DNA of 64,000 nucleotides from Lobosporangium transversale. Taxonomy: Eukaryota; Mortierellomycota; Mortierellomycetes; Mortierellales; Mortierellaceae. Location of the stretch: positions 310,001-374,000 of the forward strand of contig NW_019029011.1 in assembly GCF_002105155.1 (NCBI RefSeq). Reading direction: 5' to 3'. Under the pieces are notes generated by a model that saw nothing but the letters and a program-made list of their open reading frames with translations, did no database searches and was not told the origin of the DNA. Position numbers and translations under genes: made by a program. This document shows, in pieces, positions 49,638-61,978 of this stretch; position 1 is the first letter of the stretch, and each line of letters opens with the position of its first letter.

Positions 49638-49823
49638 TGCGTTCGTTTTCACTACTTTATTTTGCTTTAATGAAGAACAGGGTAAGAGAGAAAGATGTAA
49701 GGTACAAAGAAGTAAACTGCCGGAGATTAAGATGGTATAAATTAAACTATAGCTCCTCATAACCCCCGCAAGAACTCTGATAAGGTATTCATGCTGAACG
49801 TCCCTTTTCCAAATGTGGCTTGT

Positions 49824-49935
49824 TGCATTTATGCATTTCATGCATTTGGTACATTTGATGTATTTGACGCATTTGGTGCATTCGATAAACTTGGTGCAGA
49901 AGGTGCATTCAGTAAATATGGTGCAGAAGGTGCAG
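49824..49935. repeat. Degenerate TGCATTTGG-type minisatellite spanning a stop codon
   Basis: Roughly 9-15 base units (TGCATTTGG, TACATTTGA, TGTATTTGA, CGCATTTGG, TGCATTCGA, TGCAGAAGG) run through the last codons of the arrestin gene (minus: ...NAPSAPSLSNAPNASNTSNV) and past its stop codon into the 3' UTR. Confidence 0.8.
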
Positions 49936-51747
49936 TAGATATTGCAGTCATACTCGGCGCGGCCATCACAGGGGTCAATACCAAGGATACTGAAGGACTT
50001 TGAATCGCTGTAAAATAGTCTTTTGCACCATTTGTGGTTCCACGAGATGGCGTTGCAGGATCAGAATAACGACGGGATGAAGGAAAGATCTGAGCGTGCT
50101 CCGCAGTGGGCGAAGCAGGACCTAGGCCTAAATCCACAGCATGGGGTGCTGTTGGCCTTTCGACCGACAAGGAGATGGGCAAAGGGAGGTTGAGTTGCTG
50201 AGTAGCGTTTTCCTTTTCTACAGGATATCCATTATGATTCAACGCCATAAAATTTCCTGGTCTAAATGATGATTGGACAGGCGGCCTAGGTGAAGTTCCA
50301 GTTTCTGGATAAGGTGTTGTTTCCGACCATCGGAGACCTATTGCTGGTAGTGACATTTCAAATGGTCTCAGTGTAGAAGCAAGTGTTGAACGTGTTGATG
50401 ATGCAGACACTGATGGGTTAGTAAAATTAATGGGCAGAAACTGAGCCTGAGACTGAGAGGGGCTCTGTGGTATTTCGGGCAGAGGCTTGGAGATCAATTC
50501 GGCAGGAGAATTCAAATGCTGATTAGTGCTATGGGAAGATGAAGAGGAGGGGTGCGAAGATTGAAATAGAGGTACAGCAGAATAGCTCCTGCTTCTAGTA
50601 GCTGGATACAGCATAGGGGGCTGCAATGGTGGTGCCAGACTAGGCCTATTCACATGTCCGCTTGCGATCATAGCGAGTGAATTATACCCTATGCTGTCTT
50701 CTCTTCCTTGAACACGACCAGACGTATAGTCAGCGATGTTTGGTGGGATATTTGTAGATGGTAAACGCCCACTCATACTCGGCGCATTTGATGACGGTAT
50801 GGAAGAAGGGAGGGAGGTTGCAGGCGATCCAGAAGGCGATCCGAATGGGGTCAAGTAATTAGAGCTCAAATCATTTCTAACAGGTTGAAGCTGCTGCAAC
50901 TGCTGAGTCTGAGATTGAATTAATTCTGGCATCTGAGTATGCTCTAAGGAAATGGATTGTGTGATAGAATTATTGGACATCGTGCCAATGACAATAGGCA
51001 CCTTGACTTCGAATCCACCGGGGCTGGCTAGCAGCTTGTTTTTCATGGCACTTTTCAGTGTCTTGCTATGACGCGATTCCAAAAAGCTTGTCTTTGGACG
51101 CATGTCGAATAGTATGGCAAGATAGTAATCGATAGACATCGTTTTGGTTTTTAATAACGTTGGTGTTGCGGTGTCCGGAATAGTCAGTTCCGAGATTATC
51201 TTTCCGGTACGAGTATTCGATTTAACGACAAGAGGCTCCGCTCGGGTTGCTATTGTTTGGACGTATTCTTTTGCGTGCCTTTAATATCAACAGAATGAAG
51301 AAGAATAGATTAAAGTTATTCAATGACTAGACTAAACGCGGACTCGGTTTATTGACGCCGTATCGTTTTTCGCTGACTTACTCGCCTGCAAAATAATCCT
51401 CTTTGCAAATCAACTGAATGAAGCATCCTGGATTCCTTTGGAGTTTAGTAGGATGGTATAGATCAATTTCTAGTTGTAACTTTTGTCCCTTAAGATATGC
51501 TGTTCGCGAAAGCTTTATTATAGCAGTAGCAACATCCTTAGAGTTACTCCCTTTAGGCTTGAGATTACTACTGCCTTTAATTGAGGTCGGAGTATTGTAA
51601 GGAGCAGCGTTCACATTGATAAGATCCTTAACGAGAATTGTATGACTGGTCTTAAGCTCCTGCATCCCGAGTACAATCCCTTCAGATGTCAATGCTGCAT
51701 TTAATGAATATTTGACAACTCCATGACGATACTGTTGCCCAGACACC

Positions 51748-51784
<37 letters not shown>

Positions 51785-52256
51785 ATCAGCAATGTTATCC
51801 ATGCTGCTGCCACGAATAGTTCAAAGCGGCAATTAGTCACCTTTCCAGAAGACGGAACATGCTGTGGTGGGATCAAGAACTGGAATGCCCAGCTGTGCTT
51901 CCCTTCATCAAGTAGGTACTCAGCGGAGTTATCTTTATTACCGAGAAGGACCACTTGCTGATTCATAACATAGATTTGCTCTTCTACCTTGGCAACCTTG
52001 GTCGTCACTGTCCCAATGAGGTGTATCCTGAGACATGTGTATTTGATGCTGGATGATGTTGTTAATAAAACTTGACCTAGTGTAATGAAGCAAATAAGTC
52101 TTCGTGGCCCTTTTATCTCTGACTACCTATTCTATTTTTTTATTTTTATTTTTTTGAGCTTGACTACATAATCATACCTTCTACAGTGTCTCCTGGCAGA
52201 TAATAGCCCACTGCTTCATTAAGGCTTTGTTGTAGTTCGATCCGCAGCCGCTTCAT
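49838..52256 (-). CDS. Alpha-arrestin (arrestin-related trafficking adaptor)
   Basis: Four exons, 52256-52178, 52076-51841, 51731-51382 and 51278-49838, encode about 701 residues. The N-terminal arrestin fold is visible from YYLPGDTVEGQVLLTTSSSI, CLRIHLIGTV, HSWAFQFLIPPQHVPSS and GVVKYSLNAALTSEG. The arrestin-C part includes LQLEIDLYHPTKL and KVPIVIGTM. The C-terminal 350 residues are Ser/Pro/Thr-rich and probably disordered. Such proteins link Rsp5/Nedd4 ubiquitin ligases to membrane transporters, or act in pH signalling (Rim8/PalF). Strict PPxY motifs were not found (PPMLYP is the nearest), so the ligase link is uncertain. Exon 3 follows a 34-base T-run, and its acceptor was placed at CAACAG to restore the arrestin strand. 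The end of the gene is made of a minisatellite. Confidence 0.82.
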
Positions 52257-52896
52257 ACTTCAGCTCCTGGTCACTGTTCTGGCTGTACAGAAGGCTAATT
52301 CTGCAAGCGAAGAATGAGAAATGAGGTGCTGAATGAGAAAAGATTGTACTACCAATTGTCAATTAATAATATATTTAAAAAAGGAAACCGCCGGTGCATA
52401 TGCTTAAAAGAAAAAACTATAATTAAAAACGTGATAAAAGGTAGTCTGCGACGAGAAGTGAGCAAGAAGGGGCAATTGGCGAGCAGAAGATGACTACAGG
52501 AAGTGAAGAGCTGGGGGCTTCTTTATTGATATTTGCTTTTGCATACTTACTCCAGTGATTCCCAGGAGCTGCTGAGTCGAAAAAACAAACAAAACAAACA
52601 ACAAGGGCGTAATGCATTCGATACTCAACGGCTGCAGTCTTATTTTTATCCGTTTTTAGTTTGCCAAGAAGCGATGCACAATGTAATTTTGTGGGCGAGG
52701 GGATATGTTTCCTCAAAACAGCCCAGTGCCTGATTAAGGAAAGTAAGATGGGCCCTCCTTTCCTTTTGCTCAGATAGAGGAAGGCATACAACAATAGGCA
52801 CGCAGTTGTGCAAGCGCAGCACTCGGATTTTTTTTATTCTCTACCACAACAAATACTACTATGCATACAAGATCCTTAAAAAATCTGTACACACGC
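52257..52896. other. Intergenic between arrestin start and uS9m end
   Basis: 640 bp. It should contain the arrestin promoter. Frames of 60-120 codons exist but lack domains. A repeated AAACAAAACAAAC stretch lies near 52580. Confidence 0.5.
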
Positions 52897-54019
52897 TTAA
52901 CGCTTGACCCATTGGAACTTTTTCCTCGCACCATACTGACCAGGCTTCTTACGTTCCACAACACGCATATCACGTGTGATGCAACCAGCTATGAGAATGA
53001 AATGAGAAGTAAAAAAAAGGCCTCAGTAAGATTTTATCGCGTTCGAAGTAATTACAATACTAGCCTACATCGAGAGCGTATGAAGCTTGCTGGAAATAGC
53101 TCATACCTTTCCTAAGAGTTGGCTTAAGCTCTGGTGAATGTGTTAACAATGCTTTGGCGATTCCAAGAGAGATGGCCTCTGCTTGACCTATTTTCATATA
53201 TACACATTCAATGTTGGACGGTGTAAGCTCCGCAGATCTACCTGATTCCATCTCATGATTCAGCATAGCACACAAAATTATGAAAACAACATCTAGCAAT
53301 CAAGCATCCTTGCCTGTTGTGCCCCCTCCTTTGACCAAGGCCCAGACATTGTATTTTCCAAGCAAATTTGTAACCTCAAAAGGCTTCAGCAATGAGTCCC
53401 GATCCTGCGACTTCCTAAAGTAGTGAGCAACATCTTGTCCATTGATCAGAACCTTGCCTTCTCCTTCAACGACAAAGACACTGGCACTGGCCTCCTTTCT
53501 GCGACCTGTAGCTAAAGCACGTCCAAGATGGTCAACGATCCTAGGTTTGGCCTTTTGAGTCATCTGTTCCTCCGTCTTTGAGAATTGGCTGAAGTAGGCT
53601 TCGACTTCTGGAGGACGGGGAGTTAACGTGGCGAGCTGATTCAATTTAGAAATAATGAGTCGGTACTGCGATGTCTTGAGAGTCTCTACACCGACTGCTG
53701 CTCTTAGTGCATCCTTGCCAAGCCAGTTGGGGCGCTGAGCCTGCTTGGATGGCTTAGTGATGGGACGATACTGACGGTATGTATAATCAAGGTTGACAAT
53801 CAACTCATTGTAGACAGGATTCGTAGTAAAGTAAGAGGGTGATGCAGGCTTGAGTTGAAATCCATTAAGTGAGCTGTAGCCATTGATGGGCTGTTCCTGG
53901 ACAGGTGCACCAGTCTCCGTAGACATGAAGCGCACACAAGCAATCCTTGAGCTGGACAATTGCAATGGCCGACCAATGGCACCAGCAAAAGTCCTTGCCA
54001 ATATCCGTGAAGAAAGCAT
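52897..54019 (-). CDS. MRPS9: Mitochondrial small-subunit ribosomal protein uS9m
   Basis: Three exons, 54019-53314, 53187-53107 and 52988-52897, encode 292 residues. An N-terminal presequence ([18 protein letters not shown]) and a mitochondria-specific domain precede the uS9 core. The core includes [53 protein letters not shown] and the universal C-terminus [10 protein letters not shown], whose last residues reach the ribosomal P site. The first intron has a GC donor (G|GCAAGG) instead of GT. Only this junction keeps both frame and family wording. A divergent promoter of 478 bp is shared with NEMF, so ribosome production and ribosome quality control share a regulatory region. Confidence 0.93.
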
Positions 54020-54497
54020 GGTGGCACCGAGCAGTTGAGTTGATGAACTGTGCGGAGAGAAATGGAATGGGACCCGAAGATCAGCTCAAAGAAAAGTGTT
54101 TACGCGTGACTACTTTTTTGACTGTCCAAAGTGCTCGAAACAAAAGCCAATTTTAACAGCCAAGCTTGTTAGCAAAGATATGGAAATTGTCATCAAAGTT
54201 TCGAGTCACCGTAGTAGGTCTTCGCTACAGTTGATCCAATGTGCGAACACTAGGCTTCTCTTTGGAACCTTGCGTGGCAGATAATTTATATTGTGCACAA
54301 TAACTGCGCACTTGAGCAAACTCCAATGACTCCAGCAAGAATGCCACAGTCATCAGATTGGGATCTCCATAATATCACGTGCTCAGTTTTTGACTCCAGC
54401 ACAGTCATAAAACGAACCTTTGACCTCATTCATTGTCTTTCCATTCACTAACGTCCAACTCCTACTTCCTCCCAATTGACTACTACACCATATTATA
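54020..54497. promoter_or_regulatory. Divergent promoter region, uS9m and NEMF
   Basis: 478 bp between two start codons with no supported gene. Individual elements could not be identified by eye. Confidence 0.5.
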
Positions 54498-57400
54498 ATG
54501 ACTAAACTACGTTTTGGCTCACTTGATGTCCGTGCGACTGTGGCGACTTTACAACAGTCGTATGTAAAAGCAAACCCTTTATGAAATTTCTTTTTGGAAT
54601 CATTTTACGTTTTACAAAGAATATTTATGGTTTGTATACTAATATAAATTTGCATTCTGACATATACAACAAAGGATCGTTGGCCTTCGTCTCCAGAATG
54701 TTTATGATGTGAATTCAAGGACATATTTGTTCAAATTTTCACGGGTACGCATAATCTTCATTTACTCTTGGACCTTTCTCAATCGTCTTTTACATTTAGT
54801 AACGACCTGATCAGCTATTAATATTTAAAATGTTTATCTGGGTATATACTGATTATATATCAGCCGGATAGAAAAGAGATGCTGCTCATTGAATCCGGTA
54901 TTCGCATGCACACGACGCTTTTTGTCCGGGACAAATCGATTACACCTTCAGGGTTTTGTATCAAAGTAAGCACATTGCAAATATGGACATTAAAAACAGG
55001 AATGAATTAGGACGATCAGGCAAACTAACGTTTTTAATGCCATTGTACTATACTAGATCCGGAAGCACTTAAGAACTAGACGCCTAACAGGCGTGAAACA
55101 GTTAGGATCTGACCGCATTGTGGATTTTGAATTTGTAGCAGAAGACTTGGATAATACATACCACATCATTGCGGAGTTCTATGCTGCGGTAAGATCCTTG
55201 TTTATAAAGTTAGCCACCAATGCAGAGTGGCTCTAAAACAGGATCAATGATTAATGTGGCACGTCTTCTTTTCAAATATGATCACACAGGGCAACCTAAT
55301 TTTGACGGATGGACACTATAAGATTTTATCAATCTTACGTGTTGTTCAACCTAACGAGAAGGTCAGGATGGCTGTCGGGGAGACATATGACATCGGGGCA
55401 TTGACGCGTAGCTTCGAACCTATTACAAAGGATCATCTTATCGAGGTATTGCAGACTGCTGGACCTAAAGATATTCTGAAGAAAGTCCTTAACACAAAAC
55501 TTTGTAAGTATACACGGTACGTCATCTCTGCGCCTTTTCAGTGATGGTGACGCTGCACTGTGCTATCTTCCACACCAGAGACCATGTTATCTCATTGCCT
55601 CCCTACTTATTGGACTATTAGTTTACGGACCTGCTCTGACGGAACACGCGATCCTAAGGGCTGAGCTATCCCCAAACGCAATTGTCGCTACTGAATTTGA
55701 TATTTCTGAAGGATCTCCCAATACTCAAGCGCTATTTGAGGCGCTTCTAGAAGCTGACAAGATCATTGAGAATGGAGGAGATGAGAACAAGAAGGGATAT
55801 ATTATTATGCTCAGACACAAAAAGAAGAATGAGAACGATGCAAAGGAGAAAGAGCTTGTTACGTAAGTACGAAGATGCAGCAGTATCAATTACTTGATCC
55901 TTGGCTGAATCGGTTCCATTCGTATTTACTTTCTTTTTTAATGCTCTTTAGATACGATGAGTTTCATCCGTATCTCTTTGCTCAGCACAAAGCACAGGAA
56001 TATAAAGAATTCGAATCGTTTGATGCTGCCGTTGATGAATTCTTTTCTGCCATTGAAAGCCAGCGCCTGGAGGTAAAGAAGCGTGTGCAAGAAGAAAATG
56101 CCCAAAAGAAGTTAGACAGTGTCCGAATGGAGCACTTGGGCCGCGTTCGTGGTCTGGAGGAGGCACAACAGATGAATGTTATGAGAGCAGAGCTGATTGA
56201 AGCCAATTTGGAGATGTGTGACCAAGCAATTATGATTATCCGCAATGCGGTTGCAACTGGTATGGATTGGAAAGATCTAGCTGACCTAGTTGATGAGGAG
56301 AAGAAGCATGGTAATCCGATTGCGCTGATGATTGATTCTTTAAAGTTGGAATCAAACAATGTGTGTGTTATTCTCAGCGATCCTTACGACGAAGAGTACG
56401 ATGGAGAGCAGTTTGAAGATGAACAGGATGAGCAGGAGGCGGAAGACAGGCACCAGCCCAAGGCCAAGTCTACTGTGCTGGTAGATCTTGATATCAATCT
56501 CACTGCCTTTGCAAATGCTCGCAAATACTATGACGTTAAAAAGCAGTCGGCCATTAAGCAGGAGAAGACCCTTGCTCACGCCTCACAGGCATTTAAGAGC
56601 GCGGAGAGGAAGATTAGGCAGCAACTACAGGAGGTCAGAATCACAACTTCCATCCAACGTGCTCGCAAACCTTATTGGTTTGAAAAGTTTATGTGGTTTA
56701 TCACCTCGGAAAATTATCTAGTCATTGCTGGACGAGATGCAGAGCAAAACGAGATGATTGTTAAGCGTTACATGAAAAAGAATGATATTTATGTCCATGC
56801 AGATATTCATGGGGCAGCGACGGTCGTAATCAAGAACCCCTCTGACAAGGAGCCAATCCCGCCAACCTCCATTTACCAGGCAGGCATTATGTCTGTATGT
56901 CAGAGTAAGGCCTGGGACGCCAAGATTGTCATATCTGCGTATTGGGTTCATGCGGAACAAGTTAGTAAATCAGCACCTACTGGAGAATACTTGACAACAG
57001 GCAGCTTCATGATTCGCGGCAAAAAGAACTTTCTGCCACCAGTTCAGCTTGTCTATGGTTTTGGATTTCTCTTCAAGCTGGATGACTCTTCGATTGCCAA
57101 TCATCTGAATGAGCGTCGTGCTCCCAGGGTCGAAGATGCGGAAGCTTCTGAAAGCCCGTCTAATGCTGATACCGCCACAGTAGGATCTGGTACAAAGAGT
57201 GAAGCCGATGCGAATGCAGATTCAAGAGCGACAAACCAGGAGGAGGATGAGCAGGAATTGGAGGGATCTGATGACTCTGATGTTGAAGGAGAGAAGTCAC
57301 TATCTGGAAGCGCTCATTACACAAGCGGCAACCAGAGCCAGGAAGGAAGCAAGGAGGACTCCCAGGCTACGGGGAAAGACGATAATGACGAATCGAACAG

Positions 57401-58755
57401 CGAAGACGAATCTGAGACGGCAGAGTCTTCGGATGAGGAGTTTCCTGATACACAGATTCAATTCAGTACTCTTACTGCTAAACCTATGGACAAGCAGGAA
57501 ACACAACAGCAACCAGGACGTATAAACATGCCACCTATTGCGGATAAGTACTCGCTTCAGGACTATGGCGGTGACAGCGATGAGGATGCAGATGGAAATG
57601 ACGACACTTCTTCTCTAACCTCATCCGATAAGGGTTCACAGCCACGGTCTGCCTATATCACTGCTAAGATGCGTCGCGATATGAGGAAGGGTAAGACTCC
57701 AGGGCGCCCTAGCGACGACAATGAACCTTCACGGCATGTAGAGACACCCAGTGCTTCTGCAAAAAAGACTCAAAAGGGAGGTACTCAGAAAGTAGTTGCG
57801 TCTATACCTCCAGCAGTTCGTGGCAAGAAAGGCAAAGCGAAAAAAATACAAGAGAAATATGCTGATCAAGATGAAGAAGAGCGCCAGTTGCGACTTGAAC
57901 TTCTTGCTGTAAGTTTCAACATGTCTTTTTATTTAAAATGCCGACTCAAGACTCTTTACTTCCAAATTAATTCAAATGCTTTCGGATTATATCTCTACTT
58001 TTTTATAGCCTGACAAAGGCCCTCAGCTCAAGGGTAGACGGGCTAAAAAAGAGGCCGAAAAGAAGGCTGAAAAGGCTGCCTTGGCTGAGAAGAGACGCCT
58101 TCAACAGGAGGCATATCAAAAAACACAAGCCGTCAAAGGGGGTAGTGGCAACAACAATAACAATAAGGGCAAGAAAGGCGGACTTGGTACGGAACATGCA
58201 GCACAGCAGAAGCATGACATCGGTGATGCTAATCCAGATACTGTAGCTCCTGCGTTAAGGACTGGCATTGATGAGAATGAGGCAGAGGAAGTACGTCAGT
58301 TATTGCGAGAGGAAAACATAAAAGTTCTAGAGCCTGAAGAATCTGAAAACCTGACAGTACTGGATGGACTCACTGGCCAACCTCTGCCAACAGACATTCT
58401 CCAGTTTGCAGTTCCGGTCTGCGCACCCTATGGAGCATTGCAAAAGTATAAGTACAGGGTCAAACTAATCCCTGGGACCACGAAGAAGGGTAAAGCAGTC
58501 AAGACAGCGATCAATCACTTTTTGACCAACATCAATGGTAATATATCCATGGAGAGTAGTAGAAGCAGCACAGGTAACATCAATGAGGAAGGTTTATCAG
58601 GCCAGGCGCTTCACGACGCTAAGGTGGCCTTGGAGGCAAGGGAACGAGAGTTGATCAAGATGGTTAAGGATGATGAAGCTATTAATGTTATGATTGGAAA
58701 GAGCAAGGTTTCTGCTCCCGGGGTGGAAGCATCCAAGAAGAAAGGACGCAAATAA
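54498..58755 (+). CDS. RQC2: NEMF/Rqc2 (Tae2) ribosome-associated quality control factor
   Basis: Eight exons, 54498-54559, 54675-54744, 54864-54965, 55057-55188, 55290-55503, 55622-55862, 55952-57908 and 58009-58755, encode 1174 residues, all in phase. The protein binds obstructed 60S subunits, recruits Listerin/Ltn1 and adds C-terminal Ala/Thr tails to stalled peptides. NFACT-N begins MTKLRFGSLDVRATVATLQQ with GLRLQNVYDVNSRTYLFKF and LLIESGIRMHTT. Coiled-coil helices span residues 280-380 and 460-510. NFACT-R (about 513-630) has KPYWFEKFMWFITSENYLVI, then AGRDAEQNEMIV and DIYVHADIHGAATVVIKN. A long acidic segment follows (EEDEQELEGSDDSDVEGEKS). NFACT-C is at about 1040-1120 with VPVCAPYGALQKYKYRVKL. 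It is slightly longer than human NEMF (1076) because of the acidic region. Confidence 0.94.
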
Positions 58756-59009
58756 TAGATGAAAATAAAAAACAAAAGTTTTACAACTTGAAAAGGTCAT
58801 TCCGTTACTCTGTCCCAAAGGACCCAAATGATGGTTACAACACTAGTAGCTTATAGAATCGAAAGTGTGTCAAACACCATTTTTCAACGCTGCATCTTTT
58901 GGTTGGGCAAGACAGATATTGTAGATCTGTTCCTTGATTTCTCAATTTTCTCGGTGATTAAGTTTATTTGAAATCAATGTCAATTCTCTTTCCTTAAAAA
59001 CTATTATAA

Positions 59010-60273
59010 TTACAGCTCATCACGACGTGATTTCTCGGCATCGCGCAACTGCTCACGCTTCATCTGTGCAAGACGGGCCTTTTTAATGGTGGTATTAACA
59101 TAAGTTCCGAAGGTGAATGCGACAAAGTTGAAGAAGGGGACCCAAACGTGAGGAGGCAAAAACTTTTGTGCAAACGCCATGGAAAGAGGTGAGATCATCC
59201 ATGAGGTTTTCATCATTGGAAGATATCCCTGTTTGAATGCAGCCTTAATTTGAGCAGTTGATCGAGCACCCGCAAAAAGAGCCATTGCCAAAATGTAGGC
59301 TATAATGTGATGTCGTATTGAAGAGAGGAAAAAAAAATTAGCTGTTTTTTTTTCTTCTTCATTTCTTCGTCTTCTTTCCTTGAAAGATGTGGACAACTTA
59401 CTAGCATTCTGAATAGGCGAGGTGATAACCTGAGTACTCAGGATTTGAGCAATCTTCCATTTGGCACCCTCCTTGCCAATGAAACGCTTCGTCACTAACT
59501 CGAACAAGGTATGAGCCAAAGGGCCACTGACCAGGAGACCTTTTTAAACGAAGAAAAAAAAAAAAAAAAAAAAAAAAACGATGAGTCTAAGGTCACTTTT
59601 TTTTTCCTTTTGCAAAGATCCATTCCTAGACTTATAAATATCTCTTCATGTCCATGTTATAGTAAGATAGATTGAAGTTCTTAATATTGCTAACAGCTCC
59701 CGAAATTTATAGTGGCTGTTGTTGCTGTTGGTAATGATAATGGTGATGAAATGAAAACAAATGATTTAGAAGGCGCTCTAACATTCTCATCAACGGCTCG
59801 GGATACCGGCTCGATCATCCCCGAAGAAGGTCGTTTGTTGTGGTTGTATGTTCATGAGTATGCTGTCTGTATGAACTTTCATTTGCATGTCCGCAGTGTG
59901 ATAGGTACACCTCCAAGGTGGATTAATTGGCTTTGTTTTTAGTGATAAGGGGAACGAAACCCCCACAAAAAAAAAAAAAAAAAAAAAAAAAAGCCTTATC
60001 GGACATTCTTCATTAATTGATAATTTGTAATTGAATAACATTACCATAGAGTGTCATTTGGATGACACGCTTGTTAATGCCGAGAATAAAGTCATCAGGG
60101 TTCTTTGACTTTGGCATGCCTGAAAGCTTGGTGGCCGTGATTTCTTGCAGACCCGACAGCGTGCCCGAAGTCAAGGCCTTGGTGCGCAAAGGATGGGCGG
60201 CCAACTCTGCAAGATAGGCGGCCAACAGGGCCGAAGCACCAGATGGCTGAACAGCGGGAGTAGCGACAGTCAT
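59010..60273 (-). CDS. PMP22/Mpv17 family membrane protein
   Basis: Three exons, 60273-60045, 59539-59402 and 59299-59010, encode 218 residues. The four membrane segments and family wording are present: LLAAYLAELAAHPLRTKALT, GPLAHTLFELVTKRFIG, STQVITSPIQN and WMISPLSMAFAQKFLPPHVW, the last followed by FFNFVAFTFGTYVNT. Family members sit in peroxisomal (PMP22/PXMP2) or inner mitochondrial (Mpv17/Sym1) membranes and may form small-solute channels. The sequence resembles PMP22 more than Sym1, so a peroxisomal site is inferred. Intron 1 (505 bp) is long for this window and contains two homopolymer runs (59555-59577 and 59967-59992). The open frame of 76 codons on the other strand inside it is not called. 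Confidence 0.88.
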
Positions 60274-61095
60274 GTTGTTGTTACTTTCTTTTTTTTTTTT
60301 ACAAAGTATAAATACACAGATCAAGAGAGGAGAAGATAGGCCGAAAGAAGGAAGAAAAAGAAGTAGAAGAAGTAGAAGAAATAGAAGAAAAAAGAAGAAA
60401 AAGAAGAGAAGAGATGAAATGTGAATGGTGCAATGAAAAAGCAGCATTCATTCATTCACACATTCACACAAACTTGATTTAAGGTTCAACCGAAACAAGA
60501 TCATTTTATTAAGCGGGGCGGGCAATAATTTTCCTTATAAAAAAAATGACCCACTTTTTTTTTTTTTGTTAACCTGTGGAGAGGAAGCAGACGTCCTTAC
60601 AAGCCCGACTTTGGAACGGTCCGAACAATCACGATTCCTTACGGAAGCATCGGAGCAACAATCCCATTTTTTTTATTATTCTGCTCTCAGCATTTGTATT
60701 TACACGTTAGAAGGGATCTCACCGCCAACTTCGTACCGACCTACGACTATCATATATATAAAGACTACGATTTGTAGCTACAGCTAATAACTCATCCCCC
60801 TGTCTGATGTATCAACATGCAGCACATTTCAACCAAGTTCATTTATTAATATTATTGTTTAATCAACCTGACTTTGAGAACAGAAGAATAAAAAGCATTT
60901 AGAAAATTTGTATACTCCATTAATCAAAAAAGCAAAAAACAAAAAAAAAGGTCTTCTGGAAATGAAAAAGAACAGAAAATATATATAAAACACGCACATA
61001 ATCTAAGATTTCAAGCAAATGGATTGCATCCTGTAGCAGAAAGGAATATACAGGAAACCCGACGTAATACAATCAACCAGAGAGGCTCTTGTTCG
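60274..61095. other. Intergenic with a GA-rich tract
   Basis: About 820 bp. A GAA/GAAGA-rich block (60351-60415, purine on plus strand) lies directly upstream of the PMP22-like gene, which reads the other way, so it is a pyrimidine-rich leader. No gene seen. Confidence 0.5.
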
Positions 61096-61374
61096 TTATC
61101 TGTGTTGATTCGTTGAGATGCTGTACCCGTATGCATTTAATTGATCAACAACGAATGTTATACCCAACAGTATGTCTTCGAGAACCAAAACCGAAGAATG
61201 ATATTTACGTGTGGGCGTATAAACATTAGAGAGATGAGGAGAACGGGCTACAATGCCTGGCCGTGCTAAGCCACAAACAGCTTTGCTTAATGGGACTTTG
61301 ACTTGAGAAAGACCGGTTGAGGATGCACTGTGATTTGTGACAAGGATGTGTGGTGTGTGTGGGAAGAAATGCAA
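61096..61374 (-). CDS. Hypothetical 92-residue protein, unsupported function
   Basis: An open frame begins MHFFPHTPHILVTNHSASST and contains LARPGIVARSPHLSNVYTPT and RKYHSSVLVLEDILLGITFV before the stop. The middle has the basic/Ser/Thr look of a mitochondrial protein and one hydrophobic stretch, but no family was recognised. The 22-base T-run at 61411-61432 just upstream resembles intron or promoter homopolymers elsewhere. It may also be part of the 3' region of the endosulfine gene, which starts further upstream on the same strand. Confidence 0.3.
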   Translation of the reverse strand: MHFFPHTPHILVTNHSASSTGLSQVKVPLSKAVCGLARPGIVARSPHLSNVYTPTRKYHSSVLVLEDILLGITFVVDQLNAYGYSISTNQHR

Positions 61375-61537
61375 GTGAAACGAGGACTGGTATGAAAAAG
61401 TGCTTCTATTTTTTTTTTTTTTTTTTTTTTTGTTTGTTCTTGTGCGCCATGAATGTGTGAGATCTTGTTATTGTAATGAGAAAAACACTAGTCAGTCTTT
61501 GTGAAAGCCCTTTCACCATCATCCTTCGGGTCTTGTT

Positions 61538-61978
61538 TTAGAGTGCTTGTTGCTCAGCCGTGTTATTAGGCTGAATGGTCATGTTGATAAGGGAACCACG
61601 TCTAGTGGGAATTGAGCCATAGACAGGGTCTACAGGGATCGAGTGCGGGATATCCTCTGGTTGAGGATGCTCTGATCCAACCGTAGCCTCTTTGCCTGCT
61701 TTTGACAATGCATAGTCGCCCGAATCGAAATATTTCCGCTATTTTGGTTGCACAACAAGAATGACAACATTGTGGAGAAGGAAAAGGAGGGTTAAATAAA
61801 TAAGGCTACCGTATAAGAGCAACGACGTCCCATTTATTGAATAAAACAAAAAAGGACAAACCTGATGGCCATGGCCGAGAGGAGTCTTGGAAATCGCAGA
61901 AAGAGCCCCATATCTGCTACGCAGCTTGGCTTCCTGCTCTGCCATGATTCGTATGTGCTGATCCTGTTGGTTTTGCAT
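61538..61978 (-). CDS. Endosulfine/ARPP19 family protein (Igo-type)
   Basis: Two exons, 61978-61862 and 61738-61538, encode 105 residues. The N-terminal exon gives AEQEAKLRSRYGALSAISK, the second gives RKYFDSGDYALSKAGKEATV. The core FDSGDY is the site phosphorylated by Greatwall/Rim15 kinase; once phosphorylated the protein inhibits PP2A-B55, controlling entry into mitosis or quiescence. The linker between the two blocks (KTPLGHGHQ) is shorter than in yeast Igo1, where LP..LL..L..RKYFDSGDY is usual. The family's dephosphorylated state, phosphosite and helix are all present. The C-terminus has RRGSLINM, a possible PKA site of the kind known in ARPP19/ENSA. Confidence 0.88.

Noticed and set aside
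59712-59942. A 76-codon plus-strand frame
   Set aside because: Lies entirely within intron 1 of the PMP22-like gene on the other strand, with no domain.
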